Part shown: positions 7,605 through 16,307 of the stretch, piece after piece
Numbering within the stretch: the stretch's first letter is position 1
How the letters are laid out: each line of letters opens with the position of its first letter
DNA from: a bacterium
Lineage (GTDB): Bacteria > Verrucomicrobiota > Verrucomicrobiia > Limisphaerales > UBA11358
Assembly (NCBI GenBank): GCA_021780905.1
Contig: JAJXXW010000033.1
Location: 1-33,133 of the forward strand
Direction: 5' to 3'
Length of the DNA stretch: 33,133 bases
Program-made: the position numbers and the translations under genes
The notes under the pieces: model-generated
Told to the model about the DNA's origin: nothing
Databases searched by the model: none
Seen by the model: only the letters and a program-made list of their open reading frames with translations

Positions 7605-7724
7605 CCCGGCTAGGTTCGCCCTCAATTTTCTCCATACAACATCACAGCATGGCCTGGTGAATGTATTCTTGGCGCGCGGACGCCAGACAAAACCCGTCCC
7701 GCGCGCAAAATAAAAAACGATGAC

Positions 7725-8045
7725 TCAAGCCGCCGGCGGCACGCGCCCGCGTGTCAGCCGTCGGCGAAATGGGGGTGCAATGAACTTGGTCCGGCGTTCC
7801 AGATCGGCGGCATACAATTCATCCGTCCCGACCTCCAGACACTTGGCCACGATAAAAAGCTCCAGACAGGTGACGCGCCGGACTTGATTTTCCAGCCGCG
7901 TGACCGAATCCCGGCTGGTGTCCCAACCGCGCAGTTGCATGGCGCGGGCCAGTTGATCCTGCCGCCAGCCCTTCAGCAGCCGGAACTTCCTCACTTGAGG
8001 TCCAACGGTGTTTAACTGTGAGTCAGCTTTTTTGATGCGGGCCAA
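7725..8045 (-). CDS. XRE-family helix-turn-helix regulator
   Basis: A 106-residue protein with a Cro/C1-type helix-turn-helix. The domain runs from about residue 15 to 80: VRKFRLLKGWRQDQLARAMQ is helices 1-2, then WDTSRDSVTRLENQ holds the recognition helix, and LELFIVAKCLEVGTDELY is the last helices. The C-terminal 25 residues are basic (RRRLTRGRVPP). Such proteins repress or switch phage and island promoters. The frame starts with TTG at 8045, so the true start could be internal. It is divergent from cas3, with about 230 bp between, a layout that would let it control the cas operon; equally it may be the leftover regulator of the prophage that left the terminase. No operator could be defined with confidence. 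Confidence 0.75.
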   Translation of the reverse strand: MARIKKADSQLNTVGPQVRKFRLLKGWRQDQLARAMQLRGWDTSRDSVTRLENQVRRVTCLELFIVAKCLEVGTDELYAADLERRTKFIAPPFRRRLTRGRVPPAA

Positions 8046-8278
8046 AATAACAGGCCGGAAAACAATTTATGGGCGCACCACCGCACAGGGTTGAAATAAT
8101 TTTCCCAACCAAAAAAGCGCGTTCTGCCGGCCCAAATCCACCTGAAGACACGTTCTGGGAAACCCCCGCCCATTTTTGAACCTCTCTGATTTTGGAAATT
8201 TTTTCTGTGAACTTTTCGCGGTCGGGTGCATCATCCCGAGATTCCCGGCAAACGATGGCGACTGGGCGTAGAAAAAAC
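8046..8278. promoter_or_regulatory. Intergenic region between XRE gene and cas3
   Basis: This 233-bp A/T-richer stretch must hold the cas promoter and the promoter of the divergent XRE gene. It contains a short inverted repeat GGTTG/CAACC around 8089-8110 and two copies of CGTTCTG (near 8122 and 8152) that could be regulator sites. A TTGAAC near 8177 is a possible -35 element, but no good -10 follows. A frame in phase with cas3 is open from 8192; I treat it as upstream sequence. Confidence 0.3.
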
Positions 8279-10891
8279 ATGGGGCATTTACCACAACCAG
8301 TTTTTTGGGCAAAGACGATCTCGGGCGAACGTCCGGGCCTATCAGTCCACGATCATTGTCTCAATGTCGGTTGCGTTGCCGAGGTGATCATTGCCAACCT
8401 ACCGGCCAAGGTTCGCTCCCTGTTTCCGCCGGGTTCCGCCACGCTGGCTGCCGTCCATGATGTGGGAAAGATTACCGTCGGCTTTCAGGCCAAGTGCAAA
8501 GCGTGGCGTCTAGCCCTTGCCTCCCTTAAACCCGAATGCACCGATGGATTGATTGCACTTTCTGTCACTGACCATGCCCGAGTCAGTCAGTTTTTTTTGG
8601 AAAACCTTGAATCGTTTAAGCCGGGTCGCCTCTATTCGGTTGCTGTGGGGGCACATCATGGTCGCCCGAAGGGGAAACGAATCAAGCTCGACCCCGGTGA
8701 ATTTGCGCTCCCAGACTGGGCTCAGTCAAACCGCATCGCGCTATTGCATGAGTTGGTGGCCCATCTCGGCCCCCTGCCAGCCACTCCTCCTGATGAGCGT
8801 TTGGGACACTCCGACCTCTGGCTTCTGGCCGGCCTCATCACCGTGGCCGACTGGATTGGCTCCAACGAAAGCTGGTTTTCTTCGGAAGTTGGATCGCCCC
8901 CGGTCGCGGCTCGCCAACAAGCCGTTGCGGCGCTCCGTCAAATCGGCTGGCCCGGCGGCAAATTGAAGCAAACAGCATTTTCTGAAGCCTTCGCCTCCCG
9001 ACCGGGCGCCGTCTTCGATCCCAATCCGCTCCAGCAGGCCGTCGCCGAAGCCGCCCGCACCCCGGGAGTCATCATCGTCGAAGGACCAATGGGTTGCGGT
9101 AAAACCGAGGCCGCGCTGTTTGCCGCCCAGCAACTCATCGCCGCCGGCCACCAGCACGGAATCTATTTTGCCTTGCCTACGCAGGTCACCAGCAACCGCA
9201 TTCACGAACGCATCGGCCGTTTCCTGCGGGCCGCACTGGCGGACCCGGCCACCTTCCGGCTCGCCCACGGCAACGCCTGGCTGGAAGATGATTTCATTCT
9301 GCGCATCAATCCGGCCTTCCCGCGCGGTGCGGAAAAAGATGGCGAACCGCCCAACGACACACCGCGCGAGGCGCGCTCGTGGTTCTCGTCGGCCAAGCAG
9401 GCGCTGCTGGCACCCTACGGCGTCGGCACCGTGGATCAAGCCTTGCAGGGCGTGGTCGCCGTCAAACATTTTTTCGTCCGCCGGTTCGCCCTCGCCGGCA
9501 AGGTGGTCATCCTGGATGAAATTCACTCCTACGACATCTACACCGGCACGCTCATCACGGCACTAATTCGCGAACTGGTGAACCTCCGTTGCGCCGTCAT
9601 CATCCTCAGCGCCACGCTCACCGCCGACCGCCGGAAAGAACTGCTCGCCGCCGCTGGTATCAATGAAACCACCGCCCCGGCGGATTATCCGCTGGTCACC
9701 TATGGCTCCAGCGGTGGGGATTGTCAGCACCTCAAACCCGCGTGGGCAGCCGATAAAATCGTCTCCCTCCGTCCCGCCGTCATTCCCGAGGCGGAAACCA
9801 TTGGCGAACTGATAGCCCGTGCCGAAGCCGGCCAGCATGTCCTCTGGATTCGCAACACCGTCATCGAGGCTCAACTAGCCTATCGCGCGGTGGCTGCCTC
9901 CATTTGTCAGGGATCGGTTGACATCGGCCTCCTCCACAGCCGTTTTCCTTTTGCCCGTCGCGCGGAGTTGGAAAATGAGTGGCTCGAACATCTCGGACGG
10001 GACCGACCCGCTACCGGCCCCGGCAGCATCCTCATCGCCACCCAGGTCGTGGAACAGAGCGTGGATATTGACCTCGACTTCATCGTCTCGGACCTCGCGC
10101 CCACGGATATGCTTCTTCAGCGTATGGGTCGCCTCTGGCGTCATCCGCGCCCGCACCGTCAAGCCGCCACCCCGGAGTTTTGGATTCGGTTGCCCGACCT
10201 GACCGCCGCCGAAAACACTGCCGCGCTGAAAGCCGCGCTTGGCCGGAGCGCCTGGGTCTATGCGCCCTATGTCCTGTTGCGGACGGCGGCGGTTTGGCAA
10301 TCAAAATCAGAAATCACCTTGCCCGCCGACATTCGCCCATTGCTGGAGGCAACCTATGCCGAAGCGAATCCGCAGGAACCGGAAACTTGGCGCGAACTCC
10401 ACGCCGTTCTTGAAGAAGAAAAACGTCAACTCGCCAGCAAAGCTATATCTGCTACTCGCGTTCTTGATAACCCAATGCTATGTGACCAGGAGGAAATCCT
10501 TACTCGTCAGCAAAGTGCCCCCACCACGCCTGTGGTCTTGCTTCGATCCATCGCCGCCACCGGCAGTAAATCTGTTCTAGTCGTGGCTCTGGACGGCAGT
10601 CAAACCGAAATCAGCGAGTTTGAATGGCGCCGGACCTCCGCCAGATTTCTACAACAGTGGACTGTTCGCGCCCCTCGCTGGCAGGTGCCCGCCGGCGCGC
10701 CCCGTCCAAACTGGCTCGATCTCCACGGGCCCGATCATGCCACTGTCGCCACCGTAATCAGCGAAACCGGCCGCTGCCAGTTTGGCGATCTGGCTTCCGA
10801 TTTGACCTATGACCCGCGTCTTGGCCTGTTCGCCGAACGCATTGCCCGTGTAAATACAACCCCAAAGGATGACGATGAATTTGACTATTGA
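8279..10891 (+). CDS. cas3: CRISPR-associated helicase-nuclease Cas3 (type I-E)
   Basis: Cas3 is recruited by Cascade to nick, unwind and degrade target DNA. With the ATG at 8279 the protein has 870 residues. The HD nuclease comes first: HD at 60-61 in AAVHDVGKITVGFQ, HH at 126-127, D191 in ADWIGS. The SF2 helicase follows: Walker A GPMGCGKT at 269-276, DEIH at 413-416, SAT at 444-446, and QRMGR at 614-618. All key residues are present, so it should be active. The C-terminal domain is less conserved. The frame is open further upstream (to 8192), but the extra 29 residues look non-coding and MGHLPQPVFWAKT is a typical Cas3 start. It overlaps cas8e by 23 bp and heads the operon. Confidence 0.95.
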   Translation: MGHLPQPVFWAKTISGERPGLSVHDHCLNVGCVAEVIIANLPAKVRSLFPPGSATLAAVHDVGKITVGFQAKCKAWRLALASLKPECTDGLIALSVTDHARVSQFFLENLESFKPGRLYSVAVGAHHGRPKGKRIKLDPGEFALPDWAQSNRIALLHELVAHLGPLPATPPDERLGHSDLWLLAGLITVADWIGSNESWFSSEVGSPPVAARQQAVAALRQIGWPGGKLKQTAFSEAFASRPGAVFDPNPLQQAVAEAARTPGVIIVEGPMGCGKTEAALFAAQQLIAAGHQHGIYFALPTQVTSNRIHERIGRFLRAALADPATFRLAHGNAWLEDDFILRINPAFPRGAEKDGEPPNDTPREARSWFSSAKQALLAPYGVGTVDQALQGVVAVKHFFVRRFALAGKVVILDEIHSYDIYTGTLITALIRELVNLRCAVIILSATLTADRRKELLAAAGINETTAPADYPLVTYGSSGGDCQHLKPAWAADKIVSLRPAVIPEAETIGELIARAEAGQHVLWIRNTVIEAQLAYRAVAASICQGSVDIGLLHSRFPFARRAELENEWLEHLGRDRPATGPGSILIATQVVEQSVDIDLDFIVSDLAPTDMLLQRMGRLWRHPRPHRQAATPEFWIRLPDLTAAENTAALKAALGRSAWVYAPYVLLRTAAVWQSKSEITLPADIRPLLEATYAEANPQEPETWRELHAVLEEEKRQLASKAISATRVLDNPMLCDQEEILTRQQSAPTTPVVLLRSIAATGSKSVLVVALDGSQTEISEFEWRRTSARFLQQWTVRAPRWQVPAGAPRPNWLDLHGPDHATVATVISETGRCQFGDLASDLTYDPRLGLFAERIARVNTTPKDDDEFDY

Positions 10892-12329
10892 TCCCTGGAT
10901 TCCCGCCTTGCGCGCCAATGGCCGCCGCGAATTGTTCAGTCTGCAGGACTTGTTCGCCCAGGCACATGAACTGCGCGACCTCGCCGTAAAACCCCACGAG
11001 CGAATCGCTCTGATGAGGCTGTTGCTTTGCATCACCCAGGCCGCCCTCGATGGACCGGCCGACGAAGACGCTTGGGAGCAATGCCAGCCTCTCATCCAAC
11101 CCCGCGTCCGGGCCTATCTCGATAAATGGCGTGGCTCCTTTGAATTGTTCGGTAATGGTCAGAGATTCCTTCAGGTCAAACCCGGCGTTGTCGCCTCATC
11201 AATGCCTGTCATGGAGAAGGAGGGGATAACCAGACTCAACCTGAGTATGGCATCTGGTGAGAGCAACGCGACCCTCTTCGACAATGCGGCTTCCGATGAC
11301 CGCGAATTTAGCGATTCGCAGTCCGCCCTGAGTCTCCTTACCTACCAATGTTACTCGCCGCTCCTAGGACGCGGTTACAAGGGGCGATCGCCTTGCGCTG
11401 ACAATAGTATGCTGCACACGCTCTTGCTGGGGACAACAATACTGGCCACGTTGCGAATGAACCTGCTGACGCGGGAGACATGCGACGGTTGTTACGATCC
11501 GCATGGAATGGGTCGTCCACTGTGGGAAGTTTGGAATTCAGGAAAGCCCAGCAAGAAGGACGAGGAAATACTCACCCAAAGCTATCTGGGCCGACTGGTG
11601 CCGCTGGCAAGGTCTGTCTGGCTTGAATCGCAAACTGCAATGTCCCTCGCGAACGGTTTGATATACGACGGGTTTTTAGATTCAGGCTTTCGCGAAGCAA
11701 CTGCCACGGTTGTTTCTAATAAGACAAAGCTCTGGATACTCAAAGCCCGGACTGATAAAGCGATTTGGCGTGAATTGGCTTCCGTGTGCGTAAAGATTCG
11801 ACAGACAGATGGGGTTTCCGGCCCACTGGCATTCCGAAACCTATTACCGGAAACTGATATTGTTATCTGGTCTGGGGGACTCATCTCGGATCAAGCCAAA
11901 ATTCAGGACGCCATAGAGGCGGTTTATTCGCTTCCGGCGGGAATGTTTAACGACATGGGGCGAGCGGCATACGAGCGAGGAGTTAAACATGCTGACGAGG
12001 CTGACCAAGCACTTTGGAAAGCTGTTAACGCCTACGCGAAAAGTTTAAAAATAGACAAGCCCGCCTACGACAAAGCTCGCCAGCAGTTCTGGACTCACGT
12101 GGAGCAAAACCTTTCTTGTCTCATTGATTTGGCGCGCAACATAGATCTCGTCGCCGATCTCCCTAAATGCGCCTGGGGTAAATCCGTTCACTCTGCCGCC
12201 ACCGCCGCCTACGAACAATCTTGTCCGCGCCAGTCACCGCGCCAGATCGAAGCCTATGCGCTCGGCCTGCGCCGACTGAATTTCCGTCCCAAGGTAAATC
12301 AACCAACGACCAATACTGCCCATGAATGA
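10869..12329 (+). CDS. cas8e: Cascade large subunit Cas8e (Cse1/CasA)
   Basis: Cse1 is the large subunit of the type I-E Cascade; it reads the PAM, helps open the DNA and docks Cas3. The 486-residue protein opens with the family's usual segment (NLTIDPWIPALRANGRRELF, then SLQDLF), followed by ERIALMRLLLCITQAAL. Length fits the family (about 450-520). The region around 125-165 (FDNAASDDREFSD) should hold the loop near the PAM, and the last ~120 residues are helical as expected for the C-terminal bundle. The ATG at 10869 overlaps cas3; an ATG two codons later is equally possible. Its stop overlaps cse2. Identification is also supported by its place between cas3 and cse2. Confidence 0.92.
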   Translation: MTMNLTIDPWIPALRANGRRELFSLQDLFAQAHELRDLAVKPHERIALMRLLLCITQAALDGPADEDAWEQCQPLIQPRVRAYLDKWRGSFELFGNGQRFLQVKPGVVASSMPVMEKEGITRLNLSMASGESNATLFDNAASDDREFSDSQSALSLLTYQCYSPLLGRGYKGRSPCADNSMLHTLLLGTTILATLRMNLLTRETCDGCYDPHGMGRPLWEVWNSGKPSKKDEEILTQSYLGRLVPLARSVWLESQTAMSLANGLIYDGFLDSGFREATATVVSNKTKLWILKARTDKAIWRELASVCVKIRQTDGVSGPLAFRNLLPETDIVIWSGGLISDQAKIQDAIEAVYSLPAGMFNDMGRAAYERGVKHADEADQALWKAVNAYAKSLKIDKPAYDKARQQFWTHVEQNLSCLIDLARNIDLVADLPKCAWGKSVHSAATAAYEQSCPRQSPRQIEAYALGLRRLNFRPKVNQPTTNTAHE

Positions 12330-12858
12330 ATCCAAATTGAGTCCCAAAGATCGCGCCGCCGCCTTCGTCGGCTCCCTGCGCCGTGCCCGCAATGACCGGG
12401 GCAAACTCGCCGCCCTCCGGCGCGGCCTCACCGATAACCCGCAATTGCAGGTGGATGCCTGGCCCGTCGTCGCCGGTCTCGGCGGTGACATTGGCAATCC
12501 CGTGTTCATTACGGTGGCCGCGCTCTTTGCCAGCCATCCCGAGGAATCCAACGCCCGCAGTTTCGGCGAAACCTGCCGGCGCATCGCTCTGGGTGATAGC
12601 CGGGAAATCCCCGATAGCTTCCAAAGTCGCTTCCGCCGCCTGCTCGCCTCGGGCGAGGTCGAAGATGTCACCGGTCAGCTTCGCTCCTGGGTTCGCCTCG
12701 CCGCCAGCAAGGGCGTGGGCATCAATTACGAGAGCCTTTTCGCCGACCTCTGGAACTGGCCCTGGTATGCCGACGAAATCCGCGTCAAATGGGCCAAGTC
12801 ATTCTGGCAATCCGGCGATGCGGCCGAACCATCAACCGCTACCACCTCCAAACCATGA
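12322..12858 (+). CDS. cse2: Cascade small subunit Cse2 (Cas11e/CasB)
   Basis: Cse2 forms a dimer along the belly of Cascade and stabilises the crRNA and displaced strand. The 178-residue protein is mostly helical. Family-like parts are RAAAFVGSLRRARNDRGKLA with AALRRGL near the start, ESNARSFGETCRRIAL in the middle, and LRSWVRLAASKGVGINYESL with FADLWNWPW near the end. Length matches the family (about 160-200). It begins inside the end of cas8e (8-bp overlap) and its TGA overlaps the cas6e start as ATGA, so the three are tightly coupled. No missing part was noticed. Confidence 0.9.
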   Translation: MNESKLSPKDRAAAFVGSLRRARNDRGKLAALRRGLTDNPQLQVDAWPVVAGLGGDIGNPVFITVAALFASHPEESNARSFGETCRRIALGDSREIPDSFQSRFRRLLASGEVEDVTGQLRSWVRLAASKGVGINYESLFADLWNWPWYADEIRVKWAKSFWQSGDAAEPSTATTSKP

Positions 12859-13508
12859 GCATCCTCACCACCACCGCCACGCTCCACCTGACGCAGATTC
12901 TCGTCTCCTACGAGGACGCCGTCCGGTTGCTTCACATCCGCGACACCTACGATTGGCATCAGCGCGTCTGGCAAGCCTTTGGCGGTCGCGCTGGTCAGGA
13001 ACGCGATTTCCTCATCCGCGTGGATCGCAAGGAAGATGCCTACCGTGTCATTATCCTGTCCTCCTCCATTCCCGCCAAACCGGATTGGTGTCCCACCGAC
13101 TGTTTTGGCACGAAAATAATTCCCGACGATTTCTTCGCCCATCCGCGCTATCGGTTCAGCCTGCTGGCCAATCCGACCAAAAAACTGCGCGTGGACAACG
13201 CCGATGGCTCCCGCAAGAAAAACGGCCGCCGCGTCCCGCTCGTCAAGCGCGAGGACTTGATTGCCTGGCTGGAGCGCAAGGCGACCGCTGGCGGTTTCAC
13301 CATCAATCTGGATTCCCTGCGCACCATTCCGCGCGGTCGCGAATATTTCCACAAAGATCGCGCCGCTCACGGCACGCACACCGCCGTCGAATTCCAGGGC
13401 GAACTCACCGTCTCGGATCCCGCGCAACTCCGCGCCACCGTCGCCGACGGCATCGGCTCCGCCAAAGCCTTCGGCTTCGGCCTCCTCGTCCTCGCCCCTC
13501 TGTCCTGA
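12855..13508 (+). CDS. cas6e: crRNA endoribonuclease Cas6e (Cse3/CasE)
   Basis: Cas6e cuts the pre-crRNA at the base of each repeat hairpin and stays bound to the crRNA 3' end. With the ATG at 12855 (ATGA overlap with cse2) the protein has 217 residues. The probable catalytic pair is Y32 and H35 in DTYDWHQRVWQAFGG, matching the family's YxxH segment. The C-terminus has the glycine-rich loop GIGSAKAFGFGLLVLAP typical of Cas6e. The frame is open upstream to 12789 but those codons belong to cse2. Position is unusual: in the E. coli-type order cas6e follows cas5e, whereas here it sits between cse2 and cas7e. The repeats downstream have the short GC stem that Cas6e recognises. Confidence 0.9.
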   Translation: MSILTTTATLHLTQILVSYEDAVRLLHIRDTYDWHQRVWQAFGGRAGQERDFLIRVDRKEDAYRVIILSSSIPAKPDWCPTDCFGTKIIPDDFFAHPRYRFSLLANPTKKLRVDNADGSRKKNGRRVPLVKREDLIAWLERKATAGGFTINLDSLRTIPRGREYFHKDRAAHGTHTAVEFQGELTVSDPAQLRATVADGIGSAKAFGFGLLVLAPLS

Positions 13509-13552
13509 ATCGTTTTTAACCATCAACCATCAACTATTAACTAAGAACTAAA

Positions 13553-14620
13553 ATGAAACTGATCGAACTCCATATCCTGCAATCCTTCCCCGTCTCCTGC
13601 CTAAACCGGGATGACGTCGGCTCCCCCAAAACGGCCGTCTTCGGCGGCGTCAGCCGCGCCCGCCTCTCCAGCCAATCCCTAAAACGCGCGATCCGGGAAT
13701 TTGCCCAGGACAATCTGCCCGGGGCCCGGTTCGGCGGCGAACGCACCAAACTGATTGTCCAACCGCTGGCCGCTGCGTTGAAAAAACACGGCGTTGCCGA
13801 TGAAAAGACCGCCCTCGAGCACGCTAAGAACATCGCCGATAAGCTCGCCAAACTCGACGCCAAAGCCGAAGAACCGAAAGTTGGCACGTTGACGTTTCTA
13901 GCCCCATCAGAGATTGATTCAATCGCCCAGCAAGTCGCCGCTTTGCTCAAAACGGATCCTAAATCCAAGGAATACGAAAAGAGCCTGGACAAGTTTTGCA
14001 AAAACGCCGGGCTGCTCGATGGTGCGGACATCGCGCTGTTTGGCCGCATGGTCGCCAGTCTGCCCTCCCTCACACTCGAAGGTGCGGCCATGTTCAGCCA
14101 TGCCCTATCCACTCACAAATCCGATAACGACTTGGATTTCTTTTCCGCCGTGGATGACCGCAAACCCAAGGGCGATGATGCCGGCGCTGGGATGATTGGA
14201 ACGCTGGAGTTCTCCTCCGCCGTCTATTATCGCTACGCGGCCCTCAACCTCGACCTTTTGGCCGACGCCGACCATCTGGCCAAATTATCCGTGGCCGAAC
14301 GCCGTCAGGTGGTGGCCGCCTTCATCCGCGCCACGCTCATGGCCGTGCCCGGCGCGCGGAAAAATTCCATGAACGCCCACACCTTGCCCGGCTTCGTTCT
14401 CGGCACCTACAAATCGGCTGGTCAGCCGGTGCAGCTCATCAATGCCTTTGAAGAACCGGTCCGCCCCAAATCCGGCCTGCTTGCGGAATCCATTGCCGCC
14501 CTCAAGGCGCATAACGAATCACTCAAGAAAACCTGGGACATCAAGTGCGATGCCGAACTCGCCATTCCCGACGTCACCTTCAACGCCTTCTGCGAAGGCC
14601 TCAGCCAGCATGTCATCTAA
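13553..14620 (+). CDS. cas7e: Cascade backbone subunit Cas7e (Cse4/CasC)
   Basis: Cas7e forms the six-subunit backbone that holds the crRNA spacer. The 355-residue protein starts with the family signature (IELHILQSFPVSCLNRDDVG, then SPKTAVFGG, then RARLSSQSLKRAIR) and later has GAAMFSHALSTHKS, GMIGTLEFSSAVYYRYAALN and KNSMNAHTLPGFV, all usual Cas7e segments. Length fits (about 340-370). It follows cas6e after a 44-bp gap made of short CAACCATCAACTATTAACTA-like repeats, the largest gap in the operon before cas1-cas2, so it may have its own ribosome supply. It overlaps cas5e by 11 bp. Confidence 0.94.
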   Translation: MKLIELHILQSFPVSCLNRDDVGSPKTAVFGGVSRARLSSQSLKRAIREFAQDNLPGARFGGERTKLIVQPLAAALKKHGVADEKTALEHAKNIADKLAKLDAKAEEPKVGTLTFLAPSEIDSIAQQVAALLKTDPKSKEYEKSLDKFCKNAGLLDGADIALFGRMVASLPSLTLEGAAMFSHALSTHKSDNDLDFFSAVDDRKPKGDDAGAGMIGTLEFSSAVYYRYAALNLDLLADADHLAKLSVAERRQVVAAFIRATLMAVPGARKNSMNAHTLPGFVLGTYKSAGQPVQLINAFEEPVRPKSGLLAESIAALKAHNESLKKTWDIKCDAELAIPDVTFNAFCEGLSQHVI

Positions 14621-15380
14621 CGCCTGCCTCGCGCTCCTGCTCGATGGCCCCCTGCAATCCTGGGGCCACGCCTCGCGCTTTGAACGGCGCACCACGGCGC
14701 TGCATCCCACCCGCAGCGCCATCCTGGGCCTGATCGCTGCCGCGCTGGGCATTGATAAGCACGGCGCGAATGAAGCCGCGCAACTCTCCCGCTTCTGCGC
14801 CTTGCGTATTACCGTCATTACCCTCCCGCGCCGCTCCCGCCGCGCTGGCGATTTGCCCATGCAGCGCCTCGAGGATTATCACACCGTTGCCTTTACTAAA
14901 GAGGCTGGAGCAAATCAGGCTCGTATTGCTAAACTGCTCGCGCGGTCTCGCAACCCAATATCAGCAGAGGATCGAGGTTCTGAAATCAAGCCTACCACGC
15001 GCCACTACCTCCTCGATGCCCGTTTCGGCGTCCTGCTGGATGGCCCATCCAACCTGCTGGAGGAAATCGCTGGTGCCTTGCGCAATCCCAAATGGGGCGT
15101 CTGGCTCGGCCGCAAATGTTGCCTGCCCGCCAGCCCCGTGCTGGTCGGGGTCAAACCGAATCAGCCCCAGGCCTGGGCTGAGCTGCTGCGCTGCGTCGGC
15201 TACGTCGGCACCGAAACCATCGAACAGTTCGACCGCGTCATGGAAGCCGCTCCGGGCGAGGCCGGGGCCGACGTCATTGAAGACACACCCGTCGCCTTCG
15301 GCAATCCTATCGGCGAGCGCCATGCACCGCGCTGGATTCATCGCCTCCCAAAATCGTCAATCGTCCATCCAAAATCATAA
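14610..15380 (+). CDS. cas5e: Cascade subunit Cas5e (CasD)
   Basis: Cas5e binds the 5' handle of the crRNA and caps the Cas7 backbone. The 256-residue protein has the family opening CLALLLDGPLQSWGHASRFE, then RTTALHPTRSAILGLIAAALG, and a later LEDYHTVAF and TTRHYLLDARFGVLLDG. I chose ATG 14610 because the conserved part begins six codons later and the codons before it belong to cas7e. The last ~15 residues (HRLPKSSIVHPKS) look like an added tail. The stop TAA directly abuts the ATG of cas1. No catalytic role is expected, since Cas6e is present. Confidence 0.92.
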   Translation: MSSNACLALLLDGPLQSWGHASRFERRTTALHPTRSAILGLIAAALGIDKHGANEAAQLSRFCALRITVITLPRRSRRAGDLPMQRLEDYHTVAFTKEAGANQARIAKLLARSRNPISAEDRGSEIKPTTRHYLLDARFGVLLDGPSNLLEEIAGALRNPKWGVWLGRKCCLPASPVLVGVKPNQPQAWAELLRCVGYVGTETIEQFDRVMEAAPGEAGADVIEDTPVAFGNPIGERHAPRWIHRLPKSSIVHPKS

Positions 15381-16265
15381 ATGGCTCTTTTTGAACGCCC
15401 GCCCCTCGAAACCCTTGCTCCGGCCAAGGACCGTTGGACCCCGCTCTTTCTCGAACACGGTCGCCTCGAAGTGGACGATTCCAGCGTCATGTGGATTGGC
15501 TCGGATGGTCTGCTCTGCCGCCTCCCCGTGGCCACCGTGTCCGCGCTGATCCTCGGCCCCGGCACCACCGTCACCCACGCCGCCATCAAAGCCTGCGCCG
15601 AGTCCAACACCATCGTGTGTTGGACCGGCGCGGATTGCCTGCGCTTCTACGCCTTCGGCCTTTCCCCCAATCACAGCAACGATATGCCCCGCCTCCACGC
15701 CGAAGCTTGGGCCGATAAACGCCGGCGCACCCAAATCGCCCGCGCCATGTTCAAAATGCGTTTTCCCGATGGCGAGGTGGAAGGAAAATCCGTCAAAGAA
15801 CTGCGAGGAATGGAAGGTCTCCGGGTGCGCACCTTCTACGCCCAGCTCGGCCTCCAGCATGGGGTTACTTGGAAAGGTCGCAATTATGACCGCAATAATT
15901 GGGATACGGCGGATGACATCAACCGCGCCCTCTCAACCGCCAACTCCAGCCTTTACGCCCTCTGCGCCGCCGTCTGCTGTTCGCTCGGCTACCTGCCTAG
16001 CTTGGGATTTGTCCATGATAGCGGCACCCTGCCTTTTATCTATGACGTCGCCGACCTCTACAAACACCTCACCAGCATCCCCGCCGCCTTCCTGGCGGTC
16101 CGGCAAGATCCCAAGGATGATGGTGAGCTCGTTCGCAAACTCTTCAAACAACGTGTCGAGGAGGAACGAATCTTCCAACGGATGCCAAAAGACCTCGCTG
16201 CTCTGCTCCAAACCGCCGAAGCAATGCCCGTCCAGGCAGGCGCCCGCCCAGCCTCTGCCCTGTAA
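15381..16265 (+). CDS. cas1: CRISPR integrase Cas1e
   Basis: Cas1 with Cas2 inserts new spacers at the leader end of the array. The 294-residue protein has the metal-binding residues of the family: E145 in MEGLRVR, H212 in GFVHDSG, and D222/D225 in YDVADLYK. These lie at the E. coli Cas1 positions (E141, H208, D218, D221) with a constant shift of four. The N-terminal beta domain (LEVDDSSVMWIGSDG) and the helical C-terminal half are intact. The start abuts the cas5e stop and cas2 follows after 42 bp. The intact site suggests adaptation may still work, in line with the uniform repeats. Confidence 0.95.
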   Translation: MALFERPPLETLAPAKDRWTPLFLEHGRLEVDDSSVMWIGSDGLLCRLPVATVSALILGPGTTVTHAAIKACAESNTIVCWTGADCLRFYAFGLSPNHSNDMPRLHAEAWADKRRRTQIARAMFKMRFPDGEVEGKSVKELRGMEGLRVRTFYAQLGLQHGVTWKGRNYDRNNWDTADDINRALSTANSSLYALCAAVCCSLGYLPSLGFVHDSGTLPFIYDVADLYKHLTSIPAAFLAVRQDPKDDGELVRKLFKQRVEEERIFQRMPKDLAALLQTAEAMPVQAGARPASAL

Positions 16266-16307
16266 AGTTCTAAAATCGCCAAGCGCTAATCCTCAATCCC
16301 AAATCGA

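Larger units (their letters stand above)
6241..7635 (-). pseudogene. Phage terminase large subunit remnant, N-terminus lost
   Basis: TerL packages phage DNA with an N-terminal ATPase and a C-terminal RNase H-like nuclease. From about residue 66 the product is TerL-like: GLKCLLLRKVGKANLEHFED, a Walker B segment YDIIGIEEAT at 147-156, STTNPGG, a nuclease strand LDYGFAHYTVALLG, and a late acidic DADDDGVGGDDAADCLRYL. The first ~60 residues are not TerL: they are translated dispersed repeat (PHPEPTSSGLRPPSPQRG) and a hairpin, and the P-loop expected just before MGVDDCQR is absent. The protein therefore cannot be a normal motor. No portal, capsid or small terminase gene is nearby, so this is a lone prophage remnant. 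The ATG at 7635 is probably accidental; the genuine part is about 6241-7440. Confidence 0.75.

Noticed and set aside
8192..8278. 29-codon N-terminal extension of Cas3
   Set aside because: The extra residues look like translated intergenic DNA; MGHLPQPVFWAKT is where Cas3 homology should begin.
14442..14609. 56-codon extension of Cas5e upstream of 14610
   Set aside because: It lies entirely within cas7e in another frame and Cas5e homology starts after 14610.
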